DNA of 64,000 bases from Aureibaculum luteum (GCF_003449015.1 NZ_QRGD01000001.1:124001-188000); one strand, 5' to 3'; positions 8,533-18,892 are shown, counted from the stretch's first letter. The notes: generated by a model not told the origin, from the sequence alone. Program-made: numbers and translations.

Positions 8533-9636
8533 TTAATTACTTTCAATCATTTCAAAGAACTGATCAAAAAGATATACCGAGTCATTTGGTCCCGGACTAG
8601 CCTCTGGATGGTATTGTACAGAAAAACACTTTTTATTTTTGATACGAATACCTGCTACGGTATGATCATTTAAATGCATGTGTGTTATTTCTACATTTTC
8701 ATTCTTTTCAGTTTCTTCTTTGTTAATTGCAAATCCGTGATTCTGAGATGTTATTTCACCTTTACCAGAAATTAGATTTTTTACAGGATGATTAATTCCT
8801 CTATGACCGTGGTGCATTTTATAAGTGCTAATTCCATTTGCTAAAGCGATTACTTGATGCCCTAGACATATTCCAAATAACGGTAAATTTTTTTCAATAA
8901 TTTCTTTAGCTACTTTCTGAGCTTCTACTAATGGTTCTGGATCTCCAGGACCGTTAGACAAAAAGTATCCGTCTGGATTAAAGCTACTCATTTCCTCAAA
9001 AGTTGAGTTATAAGGGAAAACTTTTATATACGCATCTCTTTTGGCTAAATTTCTAAGAATATTCTTTTTTATACCAATGTCTAATGCTGAAATTTTATAT
9101 TTTGCATTCTCTTCACCAACATAATAGGGTTTGTCTGTTGACACTTGAGATGCCAATTCTAAACCATCCATATTAGGTACTTCTGCCAATTGTTTTTTTA
9201 ATTTTTCAATATCATCAACCTCAGTTGAAATAATGGCATTCATAGCTCCATTTTCTCTAATATAAGTTACTAGAGCTCTCGTATCCACATCCGAAATTGC
9301 AATCAAATTGTGTTTTTCAAACCAATCTTTTAAAGAACCATCAGCATCAGGGCGTGAATAATCAAAACTAAAGTTTCTACAAATTAATCCAGAAATTTTT
9401 ATTCCATCTGATTCTACTTCAGCTTCCTTAACACCATAATTTCCAATATGTGCATTGGTTGCAACCATTAATTGACCAAAATATGACGGATCTGTAAAAA
9501 TTTCTTGATAACCGGTCATCCCCGTATTAAAACAAATTTCTCCTGTTGATGAACCTTCTATACCAATTGATTTCCCTTCAAAAACAGTTCCATCAGCTAA
9601 TAAAACGATTGCCTTTTTTCTAGTTTGATACTTCAT
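8533..9636 (-). CDS. carA: Carbamoyl-phosphate synthase small (glutaminase) subunit
   Basis: A 367-residue subunit that hydrolyses glutamine and delivers ammonia to CarB for carbamoyl phosphate, the precursor of arginine and pyrimidines. The N-terminal CarA-specific domain (LLADGTVFEGKSIG, GEICFNTGMTGYQEI) is followed by a class I glutamine amidotransferase domain. That domain has SNGPGDPEPL, the nucleophile Cys in FGICLGHQVIALA, and the His-Glu pair in QYHPEASPGP. carB is not adjacent and must lie elsewhere. The gene is 89 bases downstream of rplQ on the same strand, but the rplQ terminator and a candidate promoter at 9656-9663 lie between them, so it is probably transcribed independently of the ribosomal genes. 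Confidence 0.97.
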   Translation of the reverse strand: MKYQTRKKAIVLLADGTVFEGKSIGIEGSSTGEICFNTGMTGYQEIFTDPSYFGQLMVATNAHIGNYGVKEAEVESDGIKISGLICRNFSFDYSRPDADGSLKDWFEKHNLIAISDVDTRALVTYIRENGAMNAIISTEVDDIEKLKKQLAEVPNMDGLELASQVSTDKPYYVGEENAKYKISALDIGIKKNILRNLAKRDAYIKVFPYNSTFEEMSSFNPDGYFLSNGPGDPEPLVEAQKVAKEIIEKNLPLFGICLGHQVIALANGISTYKMHHGHRGINHPVKNLISGKGEITSQNHGFAINKEETEKNENVEITHMHLNDHTVAGIRIKNKKCFSVQYHPEASPGPNDSVYLFDQFFEMIESN

Positions 9637-9655
9637 TTAGCGTATATGATTTTTA

Positions 9656-9663
9656 CAAAAATA
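9656..9663 (-). promoter_or_regulatory. Candidate -7 promoter element of carA
   Basis: The minus strand reads TATTTTTG, an exact TAnnTTTG, 19 bases before the carA ATG and just after the ribosomal-operon terminator. A TTG partner is not evident. Confidence 0.45.
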
Positions 9664-9670
9664 ATATAAA

Positions 9671-9703
9671 AAAAAGGATAAACTAAATTAGCTTATCCTT
9701 TTT
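9671..9703 (-). terminator. Terminator of the ribosomal superoperon
   Basis: Arms AAAAAGGATAA (9671-9681) and TTATCCTTTTT (9693-9703) pair perfectly, 22 bases after the rplQ stop on the minus strand, with further T residues beyond the stem. Confidence 0.88.
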
Positions 9704-9725
9704 ATATTTAATGTTTATTAACATT

Positions 9726-10217
9726 CTATTCTTCCTCTTCTGAATTAGAAGCTTTTTTATCAGCAACTGGAACCGGAGGTACAGCTGTAGTAGCTTTGCT
9801 ACCACCTCTTCTACTTCTTCTAGTATTTTTCTTCTTATTGCTATTAGGATTGTAAGTAGTATTGTAATCAACCAATTCTACCATAGCCATATCAGCATTA
9901 TCACCTAATCGGTTACCCAATTTGATAATTCTAACATAACCTCCTGGTCTGTCTGCTACTTTAGTAGCAACTTCTCTAAACAATTCTGTTACTGCCTCTT
10001 TTTGTCTCAAATAAGCAAAAACTATTCTTCTATTGTGAGTAGTATCAGCTTTTGATTTTGTGATTAAAGGTTCCACAAATTGTCTTACCGCTTTCGCTTT
10101 AGCAACAGTAGTATTTATACGTTTATGCTCTATTAATGAACATGCCATATTTGCTAACATGGCTTTTCTATGAGCAGTTTTTCTACTTAAATGATTAAAT
10201 TTCTTTCCGTGTCTCAT
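9726..10217 (-). CDS. rplQ: 50S ribosomal protein L17
   Basis: A 163-residue L17. The first 120 residues are the conserved domain ([21 protein letters not shown] at the start, then [18 protein letters not shown]), lining the exit-tunnel side of the large subunit. The last 45 or so residues are a low-complexity tail: a basic [13 protein letters not shown] block, then Ala/Pro/Val and an acidic end SEEEE. Such a tail is absent from the 127-residue E. coli protein but usual in Bacteroidota. It is the last gene of the superoperon, 12 bases after rpoA, followed by a terminator. Confidence 0.97.
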   Translation of the reverse strand: MRHGKKFNHLSRKTAHRKAMLANMACSLIEHKRINTTVAKAKAVRQFVEPLITKSKADTTHNRRIVFAYLRQKEAVTELFREVATKVADRPGGYVRIIKLGNRLGDNADMAMVELVDYNTTYNPNSNKKKNTRRSRRGGSKATTAVPPVPVADKKASNSEEEE

Positions 10218-10229
10218 CTCTTACTATCC

Positions 10230-11222
10230 TTATTCTTTATCTAACTTATATTTACTTAAATCCATTCCAAAAGTTAATCCTTTGACATTCACTAACTCAT
10301 CTAATTCAGTTAATGATTTTTTACCAAAGTTTCTAAATTTCATTAAGTCATTTTTATTGAATGATACTAAATCACCTAAAGTATCTACTTCAGCAGCTTT
10401 TAAACAATTTAATGCTCTTACTGAAAGATCCATATCAATCAACCTAGTTTTTAACAACTGTCTCATGTGAAGTGATTCTTCATCATAAGTCTCAGTTTGT
10501 GCAATTTCATCAGCCTCTAAAGTAATACGCTCATCAGAGAATAACATAAAGTGGTGAATCAATATTTTTGCAGCTTCAGTTAATGCATCTTTAGGGTTTA
10601 TAGAACCGTCAGTAACAATATCAAAGATTAATTTTTCATAATCTGTCTTTTGCTCAACACGAAAGTTCTCTACTGCATATTTTACATTTTTTATTGGTGT
10701 AAAAATAGCATCAGTAAATATTGTTCCTAAAGCAGCATTTGCTTTTTTATTCTCTTCAGATAAAACAAAACCTCTACCTTTTTCTATTGTAAATTCTAAA
10801 TCAAGTTTAACTGATTTTTCCATTTTACAGATAACTAAATCAGGATTCAATACTTGAAAACCTGAAATAAAGTTTTGAAAATCACCAGCAGTTAACTGAT
10901 CTTTACCAGTTACTGTTACCGTTACCGTTTCGTTTTCAGTTTCTTCAATTTGTTGCTTAAAACGTACTTGTTTTAAGTTCAAAATCATTTCAGTAACATC
11001 TTCTACAACACCTTTTACTGTAGAAAATTCATGCTCAACACCTTCAATTCTTAAAGATGTAATTGCGTATCCTTCTAATGAAGATAATAAAACTCTACGT
11101 AGTGCATTACCAACTGTTAAACCATAACCTGGTTCTAAAGGTCTGAATTCAAATCTACCTTCAAAATCAGTAGATTCGATCATTATTACTTTATCGGGTT
11201 TTTGAAAATTTAATATTGCCAT
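10230..11222 (-). CDS. rpoA: DNA-directed RNA polymerase subunit alpha
   Basis: A 330-residue alpha subunit of normal length. The N-terminal assembly domain includes [24 protein letters not shown], and the C-terminal domain after about residue 250 carries helix-hairpin-helix elements ([20 protein letters not shown] and [15 protein letters not shown]) that contact upstream DNA and regulators. It lies between rpsD (21 bases upstream) and rplQ (12 bases downstream), the standard alpha-operon order. Confidence 0.98.
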   Translation of the reverse strand: MAILNFQKPDKVIMIESTDFEGRFEFRPLEPGYGLTVGNALRRVLLSSLEGYAITSLRIEGVEHEFSTVKGVVEDVTEMILNLKQVRFKQQIEETENETVTVTVTGKDQLTAGDFQNFISGFQVLNPDLVICKMEKSVKLDLEFTIEKGRGFVLSEENKKANAALGTIFTDAIFTPIKNVKYAVENFRVEQKTDYEKLIFDIVTDGSINPKDALTEAAKILIHHFMLFSDERITLEADEIAQTETYDEESLHMRQLLKTRLIDMDLSVRALNCLKAAEVDTLGDLVSFNKNDLMKFRNFGKKSLTELDELVNVKGLTFGMDLSKYKLDKE

Positions 11223-11243
11223 AAGTTCAAATACTATCTTTAA

Positions 11244-11849
11244 TTATTTAGAGTATAATTCTACAATAAATTGTTCATTAATATTTTCTGGAATTTGAAT
11301 TCTTTCTGGTACAGTTACAAAAGTACCTTGCATTGTATCACTATTCCAGTTTAACCACTCAAATACCGCACTATTATTAGCTAATGAATTTTCAATAGCC
11401 ACTAAAGATTTAGATTTTTCTCTAACTCCGATAACATCACCTGCTTTTAAAGAATAAGAAGGAATATTAACTAATTCACCATTAACAGTTATATGTCTGT
11501 GAGAAACTAATTGACGAGCTCCACTACGAGAAGGAGAAATACCCATTCTGAAAACAACGTTATCTAAACGAGATTCACATAATTGAATTAAAATCTCACC
11601 CGTAATACCTCTACTTCTAGATGCTTTTTCGAATAAATTTCTAAACTGACGTTCTAAAATTCCGTAAGTGTATTTTGCTTTCTGCTTTTCCATTAACTGG
11701 ACAGCGTACTCAGATTTTTTACCACGACGACGGTTATTACCGTGTTGTCCTGGAGGATAATTTCTCTTTTCGAATGATTTATCATCTCCGAAGATTGCCT
11801 CGCCAAATTTACGAGCTATTTTAGTTTTGGGTCCTGTATATCTTGCCAT
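11244..11849 (-). CDS. rpsD: 30S ribosomal protein S4
   Basis: A 201-residue S4, one of the two primary 16S rRNA-binding proteins that start 30S assembly. It begins [17 protein letters not shown] and has the S4 RNA-binding domain at about residues 90-155 ([13 protein letters not shown], then [19 protein letters not shown]). The N-terminal part lacks the four-cysteine zinc site of some S4 proteins, so this is the zinc-free form. A 143-base gap separates it from rpsK, the second largest gap in the superoperon; it could hold a promoter or a translational control site, but no clear motif was seen. Confidence 0.98.
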   Translation of the reverse strand: MARYTGPKTKIARKFGEAIFGDDKSFEKRNYPPGQHGNNRRRGKKSEYAVQLMEKQKAKYTYGILERQFRNLFEKASRSRGITGEILIQLCESRLDNVVFRMGISPSRSGARQLVSHRHITVNGELVNIPSYSLKAGDVIGVREKSKSLVAIENSLANNSAVFEWLNWNSDTMQGTFVTVPERIQIPENINEQFIVELYSK

Positions 11850-11992
11850 TTCTTTTTGTTTTATAAAAGGGATTATGAATTAAGGCTTATCCTTCGATAA
11901 TCTATATTTCCTTCTAATTGATTAAAATTTATATTAACAGTTACTAAATTATATTCAGTATTTTATACTTGAGCAGTTGATATTAATTCAAC

Positions 11993-12388
11993 TTATACTC
12001 TACGTCTTTTAGGAGGACGACATCCGTTGTGAGGTAATGGAGTAACATCAATTATTTCAGTTACTTCGATACCAGCATTATGTATGGTTCTAATAGCAGA
12101 TTCTCTACCATTACCTGGACCTTTTACATATACTTTCACTTTTCTCAATCCTGCTTCATGTGCAACTTTAGCACAATCTTCAGCTGCAGTTTGAGCAGCA
12201 TAAGGTGTGTTCTTTTTAGAACCTCTAAACCCTTGCTTACCTGCAGAAGACCAAGAAATAACATCTCCTTTTTTATTCGTTAAAGAAATTATGATATTAT
12301 TGAATGTAGCTTGAATGTGAGCTTCACCAATAGCATCAACGACAACTTTACGTTTTTTTGAACTCGCTTTTGAACTTGTTTTTGCCAT
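11993..12388 (-). CDS. rpsK: 30S ribosomal protein S11
   Basis: A 131-residue S11 of the small-subunit platform. Typical blocks are THE-like [40 protein letters not shown] and [12 protein letters not shown], ending [15 protein letters not shown]. It is 69 bases after rpsM. The N-terminal basic [12 protein letters not shown] extension is usual in Bacteroidota. Confidence 0.98.
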   Translation of the reverse strand: MAKTSSKASSKKRKVVVDAIGEAHIQATFNNIIISLTNKKGDVISWSSAGKQGFRGSKKNTPYAAQTAAEDCAKVAHEAGLRKVKVYVKGPGNGRESAIRTIHNAGIEVTEIIDVTPLPHNGCRPPKRRRV

Positions 12389-12457
12389 AATTAATAGTCA
12401 TTAGTAGATTGTACAAAGTAAGTTAAAAATATAACTACTAGCACAAACCCTTATAAA

Positions 12458-12832
12458 TTATTTAGTTGCTTTCTTTTTGTTAGCAACAGTTTTTCTTTTA
12501 CCTTTTCTAGTTCTAGAATTATTCTTAGTTCTTTGACCTCTTAATGGTAAACCTGATCTATGACGAATACCTCTGTAACATCCAATATCCATTAAACGCT
12601 TAATGTTCATTTGAGTTTCAGAACGTAATTCACCTTCTATAGTGTAAGTACCAACTTGTTCTCTAATTCTACTGATTTCATCATCAGTCCAATCTTGAAC
12701 TTTAGTGTTTTCATCTACCTTTGCATTGGCTAAAACTTCTTTTGCTCTATTTCTGCCAACACCATAGATGTAAGTTAATGAAATAACTCCTCTTTTGTTT
12801 TTTGGTATATCTATACCCGCTATTCTTGCCAT
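12458..12832 (-). CDS. rpsM: 30S ribosomal protein S13
   Basis: A 124-residue S13, which contacts S19, L5 and tRNA at the head of the small subunit. It starts [20 protein letters not shown] and carries the helix-hairpin-helix [14 protein letters not shown] and the basic tail [17 protein letters not shown]. It is two bases after rpmJ and 69 bases before rpsK. Confidence 0.98.
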   Translation of the reverse strand: MARIAGIDIPKNKRGVISLTYIYGVGRNRAKEVLANAKVDENTKVQDWTDDEISRIREQVGTYTIEGELRSETQMNIKRLMDIGCYRGIRHRSGLPLRGQRTKNNSRTRKGKRKTVANKKKATK

Positions 12833-12834
12833 AA

Positions 12835-12951
12835 TTATCCTTGTCTTTGTTTAAATCTAGGATTCTTTTTATTGATTACATATAATCTACCTTTTCTGCG
12901 AACTATTTTGCAGTCGGCACTTCTCTTTTTTACTGATGCTCTTACCTTCAT
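12835..12951 (-). CDS. rpmJ: 50S ribosomal protein L36
   Basis: A 38-residue gene found by translating the gap between infA and rpsM on the minus strand: it begins [19 protein letters not shown] and ends NPRFKQRQG. Start ATG at 12949-12951, stop TAA at 12835-12837. Of the four zinc ligands of classical L36 (Cys11, Cys14, Cys27, His33) only Cys14 remains; the others are Ser, Asn and Phe. It is therefore the zinc-independent form. Position between infA and rpsM is the normal one. Confidence 0.96.
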   Translation of the reverse strand: MKVRASVKKRSADCKIVRRKGRLYVINKKNPRFKQRQG

Positions 12952-12961
12952 CGTTATATTT

Positions 12962-13177
12962 TTAGTATCTGTAAGTTATTCGAGCCTTAGTTAAATCATA
13001 AGGACTCATTTCTAATTTTACTTTATCTCCAGGTAGTAATTTAATGTAGTGCATACGCATTTTACCTGAAATGTGTGCGGTTACAATATGACCATTTTCT
13101 AGCTCAACGCGAAACATTGCATTTGACAATGCTTCAATTATTGTTCCGTCTTGCTCTATTGCTTGTTGTTTTGCCAT
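12962..13177 (-). CDS. infA: Translation initiation factor IF-1
   Basis: A 71-residue OB-fold protein that binds the ribosomal A site during initiation. It has [20 protein letters not shown], the [17 protein letters not shown] strand and the end KARITYRY. It lies one base after secY and ten before rpmJ. In many bacteria map and/or adk sit between secY and infA; neither is present here. Confidence 0.98.
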   Translation of the reverse strand: MAKQQAIEQDGTIIEALSNAMFRVELENGHIVTAHISGKMRMHYIKLLPGDKVKLEMSPYDLTKARITYRY

Positions 13178-13178
13178 A

Positions 13179-14516
13179 TTATACTACTGATTTTCTATTA
13201 GTTCCTGTTTTCATTAAACCATCATAATGACGATTTAATAAATGTGAATTTATTTGTTGTATTGTATCTATAGCAACACCCACCATAATTAATAATGATG
13301 TACCACCATAAAATATAGCCCAACCCGGTTGCACACCTGCTTTTACAATAAAAGCTGGTAGTATAGCCAACAGAGCTAAAAATATTGAACCTGGAAATGT
13401 TATTCTTGATAAAATAGTATCTAAATAGTCAGCCGTTTCTTTACCTGGTCTTATTCCTGGTAAAAAGCCACCACTCCTTTTCAAATCATCTGCCATCTTA
13501 TTGGTAGGAATTGTAATTGCCGTATAAAAATAACTGAAAATTATAATTAAAATCGCAAATACTACATTATACCAAAAACCAAACATATCTTGAAAAGCAA
13601 TACCCATAGATTTCAACGTATTATTTTCTGCACTTGATAATAATTGAGGCACAAACATTAAAGCTTGAGCAAAGATTATCGGCATAACACCAGATGAATT
13701 TAATTTCAATGGAATGTATTGTCTTGCACCAGCAGCATCTTCTACATTACCTGCAACTGTACGCCTCGCATACTGCACGGCTATTCTTCGAACCGCGGTG
13801 ACTAAGAAAACACATGCTAAAATAGCTACCAACCAAAGTATTACTTCAATTAAAACCATTAATAAACCTCCATTAGATTGTGAAACCCTAGAAGTAAATT
13901 CCTGCATAAATGTTGACGGTAATCGTGCGATAATACCAATCATAATTAACAATGAAATACCATTACCAATACCTTTATCAGTAATTCTTTCACCCAACCA
14001 CATTGCAAACACAGTACCTGTAGTTAATAAAAGAATAGACGAAAACCAGAATAATGGTCCTCTACCTAATAAAAACGCAGTTTCAGGAATACCTAAACTT
14101 GGTAAACTTGCAATATAGGCAGGAGCTTGTAATAGTAAAATACCAATGGTTAACCAACGTGTAATTTGATTAATCTTTTTACGACCACTTTCACCTTCCT
14201 TCTGTAATTTTTGCAAATAAGGTACTGCTATCCCCATCAACTGTACCACAATAGATGCAGAAATATAAGGCATAATACCTAATGCCATTACTGAAGCTTG
14301 AGCAAATGCTCCACCAGTAAAGGCATTTAACAATCCTAATAAATTATTATCACTAGTCTTATTAGCAAGATTTGTTAATTGAGTTCCATCAATACCTGGC
14401 AATGTTACTTGAGCAGCTAAACGATAAACAACCATTAATCCAAGTGTTAAGATAATCTTGTTTCTTAACTCTTCAATTTTCCAAATATCTTGTATGGTAC
14501 TTATAAATTTTTTCAT
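13179..14516 (-). CDS. secY: Protein translocase subunit SecY
   Basis: A 445-residue channel subunit of the Sec translocon with about ten transmembrane helices. Clear landmarks are LPGIDGTQL in the first periplasmic part, [17 protein letters not shown] (the plug and pore region), [44 protein letters not shown] and the C-terminal loop [21 protein letters not shown] that binds SecA or the ribosome. It follows rplO by seven bases. Confidence 0.98.
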   Translation of the reverse strand: MKKFISTIQDIWKIEELRNKIILTLGLMVVYRLAAQVTLPGIDGTQLTNLANKTSDNNLLGLLNAFTGGAFAQASVMALGIMPYISASIVVQLMGIAVPYLQKLQKEGESGRKKINQITRWLTIGILLLQAPAYIASLPSLGIPETAFLLGRGPLFWFSSILLLTTGTVFAMWLGERITDKGIGNGISLLIMIGIIARLPSTFMQEFTSRVSQSNGGLLMVLIEVILWLVAILACVFLVTAVRRIAVQYARRTVAGNVEDAAGARQYIPLKLNSSGVMPIIFAQALMFVPQLLSSAENNTLKSMGIAFQDMFGFWYNVVFAILIIIFSYFYTAITIPTNKMADDLKRSGGFLPGIRPGKETADYLDTILSRITFPGSIFLALLAILPAFIVKAGVQPGWAIFYGGTSLLIMVGVAIDTIQQINSHLLNRHYDGLMKTGTNRKSVV

Positions 14517-14523
14517 TTATTTC

Positions 14524-14976
14524 TTATAATGTTACTGCTTTTCCACCTACTTTTTCAATAGCTTCTTTTGCTGTTGCAGTAAATTTATGTACAGTAATAT
14601 CTAATTTCGCTTTTAATTCTCCTCTACCTAAAATTTTAACCAAGTCATTTTTACCAACAACTCCATTATTAACTAGAATTTCAAAAGTAACCGTATCTTT
14701 TATGCTACCATTATCTACCATAGTTTGTAAGGTATCTAAATTTATAGCCGCGTATTCTTTTCGGTTAATGTTGGTGAATCCAAATTTAGGTAAACGACGT
14801 TGAATTGGCATTTGCCCACCTTCAAATCCTATTTTCTTAGAATATCCAGAACGAGATTTAGCACCGTTATGACCTCTTGTAGCTGTACCACCTTTTCCAG
14901 ATCCTTGACCTCTACCTATTCTTTTCGCTTTACTTTTTACTGCACCTTTGGCAGGTCTTAAGTTGTTTAATTCCAT
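14524..14976 (-). CDS. rplO: 50S ribosomal protein L15
   Basis: A 150-residue L15. The glycine-rich N-terminal extension that runs into the 23S rRNA is present (RIGRGQGSGKGGTATRGHNGA), followed by FEGGQMPIQRRLPKFGF. It sits nine bases after rpmD and seven before secY, the standard spc order. Confidence 0.98.
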   Translation of the reverse strand: MELNNLRPAKGAVKSKAKRIGRGQGSGKGGTATRGHNGAKSRSGYSKKIGFEGGQMPIQRRLPKFGFTNINRKEYAAINLDTLQTMVDNGSIKDTVTFEILVNNGVVGKNDLVKILGRGELKAKLDITVHKFTATAKEAIEKVGGKAVTL

Positions 14977-14985
14977 ATCGTTATC

Positions 14986-15168
14986 TTATTTAACTTCCTC
15001 TACAGAAACTAAGTGTTTAACTTTATTTACCATACCTAGAATCGTTGGTGAAGCATCATGCTCAACAACTTGATTCAATTTACGTAAACCCAATGACTCT
15101 AAAGTTCTTTTTTGATCTTGAGGACGTCTGATTTGACTACGTACTTGTTTTACTTTAATTTTTTTCAT
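14986..15168 (-). CDS. rpmD: 50S ribosomal protein L30
   Basis: A 60-residue L30 of bacterial length, with the start KKIKVKQVRSQIRRPQDQKRTLESLGL and the strand VVEHDASPTILGMVNKVKHLV broken by normal family spacing. L30 is absent from several bacterial lineages but kept here, between rpsE and rplO. Confidence 0.97.
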   Translation of the reverse strand: MKKIKVKQVRSQIRRPQDQKRTLESLGLRKLNQVVEHDASPTILGMVNKVKHLVSVEEVK

Positions 15169-15180
15169 CTCCTCTTAGTT

Positions 15181-15705
15181 TTATCCGTTAAAAACTTTGT
15201 TTAAAGAAATTCCTCTTTCTTTAGCAATAGTATTTGCATCACGCATTTGCAATAAAGCATCAAATGTTGCTTTTACCACGTTATGAGGATTTGAAGAACC
15301 TTGTGATTTTGATAATACATCATGTACACCAACAGATTCTAATACCATACGTACAGCACCACCAGCAATTACACCAGTACCATGAGTAGCAGGTTTTAAA
15401 AATACTTTTGCACCAGCATACTTACCTTTTTGTTCGTGAGGTATTGTATGTTTTATGATCGGTATTCTTATTAAATTTTTCTTAGCGTCTTCAATAGCTT
15501 TTGCAATAGCAGAGGCAACATCCTTAGATTTTCCAAGACCATGACCTACAACACCATTTTCATTACCAACAACAACAATTGCTGAAAAACCAAATGTTCT
15601 ACCACCTTTTGTTACTTTAGTAACCCTTTGTACTCCAACCAAATGATCTTTTAAATCTAATCCACTTGGTTTTACGTGTTCAACGTTTCCGTATTTTTGA
15701 TACAT
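15181..15705 (-). CDS. rpsE: 30S ribosomal protein S5
   Basis: A 174-residue S5, involved in decoding accuracy and mRNA helicase activity at the entry channel. The N-terminal double-stranded-RNA-binding-like domain ([18 protein letters not shown], then [20 protein letters not shown]) and the C-terminal [19 protein letters not shown] and [15 protein letters not shown] are complete. It lies nine bases after rplR. Confidence 0.98.
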   Translation of the reverse strand: MYQKYGNVEHVKPSGLDLKDHLVGVQRVTKVTKGGRTFGFSAIVVVGNENGVVGHGLGKSKDVASAIAKAIEDAKKNLIRIPIIKHTIPHEQKGKYAGAKVFLKPATHGTGVIAGGAVRMVLESVGVHDVLSKSQGSSNPHNVVKATFDALLQMRDANTIAKERGISLNKVFNG

Positions 15706-15714
15706 AAATCTTAA

Positions 15715-16068
15715 TTAAAATTTTAATCCTGCTTCTCTTGCTCCATCCGCAAGAGCCTTTACTCTACCGTGGTATAAATAACCATTTCTATCAAAAGCAA
15801 CACCTTCTATTCCAGATTTTGTCGCTTTTTCAGCCAATGCTTTACCTACTGCAGCAGCTACTTCAATTTTTGTGCCTTTAGCAGCAATTCCTTTATCTCT
15901 TGATGATACTGCAACCATTGTGTTACCAGTAATGTCATCTATTAATTGAGCATCAATTTCTTTATTGCTTCTAAATACTGAAAGCCTTGGCTTTTCAGTA
16001 GTACCTGAAACAATTTTTCTAATTCTTTGCTTAATTCTTTGTCTTCTTTGAAGCTTTGATAATGCCAT
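15715..16068 (-). CDS. rplR: 50S ribosomal protein L18
   Basis: A 117-residue L18, a 5S rRNA-binding protein. It has [29 protein letters not shown] and [20 protein letters not shown] in the expected order. Twelve bases separate it from rplF and nine from rpsE. Confidence 0.98.
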   Translation of the reverse strand: MALSKLQRRQRIKQRIRKIVSGTTEKPRLSVFRSNKEIDAQLIDDITGNTMVAVSSRDKGIAAKGTKIEVAAAVGKALAEKATKSGIEGVAFDRNGYLYHGRVKALADGAREAGLKF

Positions 16069-16080
16069 AATATCTATTTA

Positions 16081-16623
16081 TTATGCAGATTTACCTGCTT
16101 TTCTTCTTAATTCTTCTCCTACAAATTTAATTCCTTTCCCTTTGTAAGGTTCTGGCTTACGATAAGAACGAATCTTAGCGGCTACCTGTCCTACTAACTG
16201 TTTGTCAAAAGAACTTAATTTTACAATTGGGTTTTTACCTTTTTCTGATACCGTTTCAACTTTAACCTCTGGAGCCAAATTTAAAACAATATTATGTGAA
16301 AATCCTAAAGCCAACTCTAACCTTTGTCCTTGATGACTAGCTCTATAACCAACACCAACTAATTCTAACTCCTTTGACCAACCTTTAGAAACACCTTCAA
16401 TCATATTAAACATAAGAGCTCGGTATAAACCATGCTTTGCCTTATCTTCTTTACTATCTGAAGGACGTGTTACTAAAATATTTCCGTCTTCAACTTTAAT
16501 AGTTACGTTAGTAAAACCTTGCTTTAATTCGCCTAATTTCCCTTTAACGGTAACTATGTTATCTTTAACATCTATAGTAACTCCTTCTGGAATCGCCACT
16601 GGATTATTTCCTATTCTTGACAT
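16081..16623 (-). CDS. rplF: 50S ribosomal protein L6
   Basis: A 180-residue L6 with two similar domains, at the base of the GTPase centre. Start MSRIGNNPVAIPEGV and the C-terminal signature KPEPYKGKGIKFVGEELRRK are typical. It lies 13 bases after rpsH. Confidence 0.98.
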   Translation of the reverse strand: MSRIGNNPVAIPEGVTIDVKDNIVTVKGKLGELKQGFTNVTIKVEDGNILVTRPSDSKEDKAKHGLYRALMFNMIEGVSKGWSKELELVGVGYRASHQGQRLELALGFSHNIVLNLAPEVKVETVSEKGKNPIVKLSSFDKQLVGQVAAKIRSYRKPEPYKGKGIKFVGEELRRKAGKSA

Positions 16624-16636
16624 CTCTTATTCTTTA

Positions 16637-17035
16637 TTAGTAAACGTAACATAAAACTTCTCCACCAACATTTTCTAATTTGGCCTGTTTGTTAGTCATC
16701 ACACCTTTAGAGGTTGACACTATCGCAATACCAAGACCGTTTAAAACTCTTGGTAAATCAGAAGTATTTACATATTTACGTAAACCTGGTTTACTAATTC
16801 TTTCAATTTTCTTAATTACAGGTTGTTTTGAAACACTATCATATTTCAAAGCAATCTTAATTGAATCTTGAACTTTATTTTCTTCAAACTTATAACTTAA
16901 GATATAACCTTGATCAAATAAAATCTTAGTCATTTCCTTCTTTAAGTTAGAAGCTGGTATTTCAACAACTCTTAGTCCTGCATTAGCTGCATTTCTAATT
17001 CTTGTTAAATAATCTGCAATAGGATCTGTATACAT
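16637..17035 (-). CDS. rpsH: 30S ribosomal protein S8
   Basis: A 132-residue S8, a primary 16S rRNA-binding protein and, in E. coli, the translational repressor of the spc operon. It begins YTDPIADYLTRIRNAANAG and ends with GIAIVSTSKGVMTNKQA and GGEVLCYVY. A 62-base gap separates it from rpsN upstream, larger than most gaps in the run. Confidence 0.98.
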   Translation of the reverse strand: MYTDPIADYLTRIRNAANAGLRVVEIPASNLKKEMTKILFDQGYILSYKFEENKVQDSIKIALKYDSVSKQPVIKKIERISKPGLRKYVNTSDLPRVLNGLGIAIVSTSKGVMTNKQAKLENVGGEVLCYVY

Positions 17036-17097
17036 ATATATTTAATTACGGTTTTGGTTTTTAACATTTATGTTAAACCTGAAACCAATTTATAATT

Positions 17098-17367
17098 TTA
17101 CCAACTCGCTTTTCTAACACCAGGTATTAAACCTTGATTAGCCATTTCACGAAATGTTACACGAGAAACTCCGAAAGTTCTCATATACCCTTTAGGTCTT
17201 CCTGTTAATTTACAACGATTGTGTAATCGAACAGGTGAAGCATTTTTAGGTAACTTTTGTAATCCTTCAAAATCGCCAGCTTCTTTTAAAGCTTTACGTC
17301 TCTCAGCATATTTAGCTACTGTTTTTCTTCTCTTTACCTCACGGGCTTTCATTGATTCTTTAGCCAT
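17098..17367 (-). CDS. rpsN: 30S ribosomal protein S14
   Basis: An 89-residue S14. Length and the near absence of cysteine (one, in [13 protein letters not shown]) show it is the long, zinc-independent form rather than the 61-residue zinc-ribbon form. The C-terminal [17 protein letters not shown] is conserved. It sits three bases after rplE. Confidence 0.98.
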   Translation of the reverse strand: MAKESMKAREVKRRKTVAKYAERRKALKEAGDFEGLQKLPKNASPVRLHNRCKLTGRPKGYMRTFGVSRVTFREMANQGLIPGVRKASW

Positions 17368-17370
17368 TTC

Positions 17371-17922
17371 TTAATTTTTTTTAAAGGGTAAACCTAATTC
17401 GTTTAACAATGATTTTGCTTCTTTATCAGTATCGGCAGAAGTTACAAAAGTAATATCCATACCACTAATTTTATTCACTTTATCAATATCAATCTCAGGA
17501 AAAATAATTTGTTCAATAATTCCTAAATTGTAATTACCTCTTCCGTCAAAACCAGTAGATTTTATACCTCTAAAATCTCTTACACGTGGTAATGATGCTG
17601 TTACTAATCTATCTAAAAATTCGTACATTCTTTGTCCACGTAACGTAACTTTAACACCAATTGGCATTCCTTTACGTAATTTAAACGATGCAACATCTTT
17701 TTTAGACATTGTTGCTATTGCTTTTTGACCAGATATTTTGGTTACTTCGTCAAGAGCATAATCAATTAACTTTTTATCAGCTACTGCAGCACCTACACCT
17801 TTACTAATTACAATTTTTTGTAATTTAGGAACTTGCATAATATTTTTATAGCCGAACTCTTCGGTTAAAGCAGCCTTAATTCTGCTATTATATTCTTCTT
17901 TAAGTCTAGGTACGTATGCCAT
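17371..17922 (-). CDS. rplE: 50S ribosomal protein L5
   Basis: A 183-residue L5, which binds 5S rRNA and contacts P-site tRNA. It starts [16 protein letters not shown] and has [26 protein letters not shown] and the nucleic-acid-binding loop [20 protein letters not shown]. Two bases separate it from rplX. Confidence 0.98.
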   Translation of the reverse strand: MAYVPRLKEEYNSRIKAALTEEFGYKNIMQVPKLQKIVISKGVGAAVADKKLIDYALDEVTKISGQKAIATMSKKDVASFKLRKGMPIGVKVTLRGQRMYEFLDRLVTASLPRVRDFRGIKSTGFDGRGNYNLGIIEQIIFPEIDIDKVNKISGMDITFVTSADTDKEAKSLLNELGLPFKKN

Positions 17923-17924
17923 AA

Positions 17925-18236
17925 CTAAATAATTTCTTTTGATTTTTTAGAGAATCTTACTTTTTTGTCGCCCTCAATTTTATATCCCACTCTAGTGGTA
18001 TTGCCATTTTCTACTAACATAATGTTAGATATTTGGATAGGAGCTTCAAATTTTGAAATTCCACCTTGAGGATTTTGAGCACTAGGTTTAGTATGTTTAG
18101 ATACCATATTAACACCCTCTACAACTGCTTTGTTCTTATCTTTAAGAATTTTTACAATTTTTCCTTCTTTACCTTTATCTTCTCCAGTTGTTACTCTAAC
18201 AGTATCTCCTGTTTTTAGTTTGATCTTTATCATCAT
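17925..18236 (-). CDS. rplX: 50S ribosomal protein L24
   Basis: A 103-residue L24 with a KOW motif at about residues 7-34 ([20 protein letters not shown]), an early 23S rRNA assembly protein. Two consecutive ATG codons open the frame; the second (18233) would give 102 residues, and neither has a decisive ribosome binding site. It is eight bases after rplN. Confidence 0.97.
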   Translation of the reverse strand: MMIKIKLKTGDTVRVTTGEDKGKEGKIVKILKDKNKAVVEGVNMVSKHTKPSAQNPQGGISKFEAPIQISNIMLVENGNTTRVGYKIEGDKKVRFSKKSKEII

Positions 18237-18244
18237 CTATAATT

Positions 18245-18613
18245 TTAAAGCACTTCAGGTGCTAGTGATACAATTTTCATGAATTGTTTTTCACGAAGTT
18301 CTCTAGCCACTGGTCCAAAAACACGAGTACCTCTCATCTCTTCAGTTGGAGTTAATAATACACATGCATTATCATCAAATCTTATATAAGAACCATCTTT
18401 ACGACGTACTTCTTTTTTTGTTCGTACCACAACCGCTCTAGAAACTTGTCCTTTCTTAACTGTGCCGTTAGGTGTAGCATGTTTTACCGACACTACAATT
18501 TTATCGCCAACAGATGCGTAACGCCTTTTTGTTCCGCCTAAAACTCTTATTACCAACACTTCTTTTGCACCGGTATTGTCAGCTACTTTTAATCTTGATT
18601 CTTGTTGTAACAT
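18245..18613 (-). CDS. rplN: 50S ribosomal protein L14
   Basis: A 122-residue L14 of exact family length. It begins [20 protein letters not shown] and carries the strand [20 protein letters not shown] and the end [12 protein letters not shown]. It lies two bases after rpsQ. Confidence 0.98.
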   Translation of the reverse strand: MLQQESRLKVADNTGAKEVLVIRVLGGTKRRYASVGDKIVVSVKHATPNGTVKKGQVSRAVVVRTKKEVRRKDGSYIRFDDNACVLLTPTEEMRGTRVFGPVARELREKQFMKIVSLAPEVL

Positions 18614-18615
18614 AA

Positions 18616-18873
18616 TTATTTAGCTCTTTCTAAGATTTCTACTAATCTCCAACGTTTGGTTTTACTTAAAGGTCTTGTTTCCATGATCTTTACAGTATCC
18701 CCCTCATTGCAGTCGTTTTTTTCGTCATGTGCAACATATTTCTTCGTCTTAATAACGAACTTTCCGTACATAGGGTGTTTTGCTTTTGAAACTTCATTAA
18801 CAACAATAGATTTCTCCATTTTGTTACTTGAAACAACTCCTATTCTTTCTTTTCTAAGATTTCTTTTTTCCAT
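18616..18873 (-). CDS. rpsQ: 30S ribosomal protein S17
   Basis: An 85-residue OB-fold protein that binds 16S rRNA early in assembly. Characteristic stretches are [19 protein letters not shown] and [20 protein letters not shown]. Nineteen bases separate it from rpmC. Confidence 0.98.
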   Translation of the reverse strand: MEKRNLRKERIGVVSSNKMEKSIVVNEVSKAKHPMYGKFVIKTKKYVAHDEKNDCNEGDTVKIMETRPLSKTKRWRLVEILERAK

Positions 18874-18892
18874 CTTGTAAATACGAATACAA

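Noticed and set aside
9683-9871. Extra small gene overlapping the end of rplQ
   Set aside because: The frame overlaps the low-complexity L17 tail and its product is a frame-shadow peptide.
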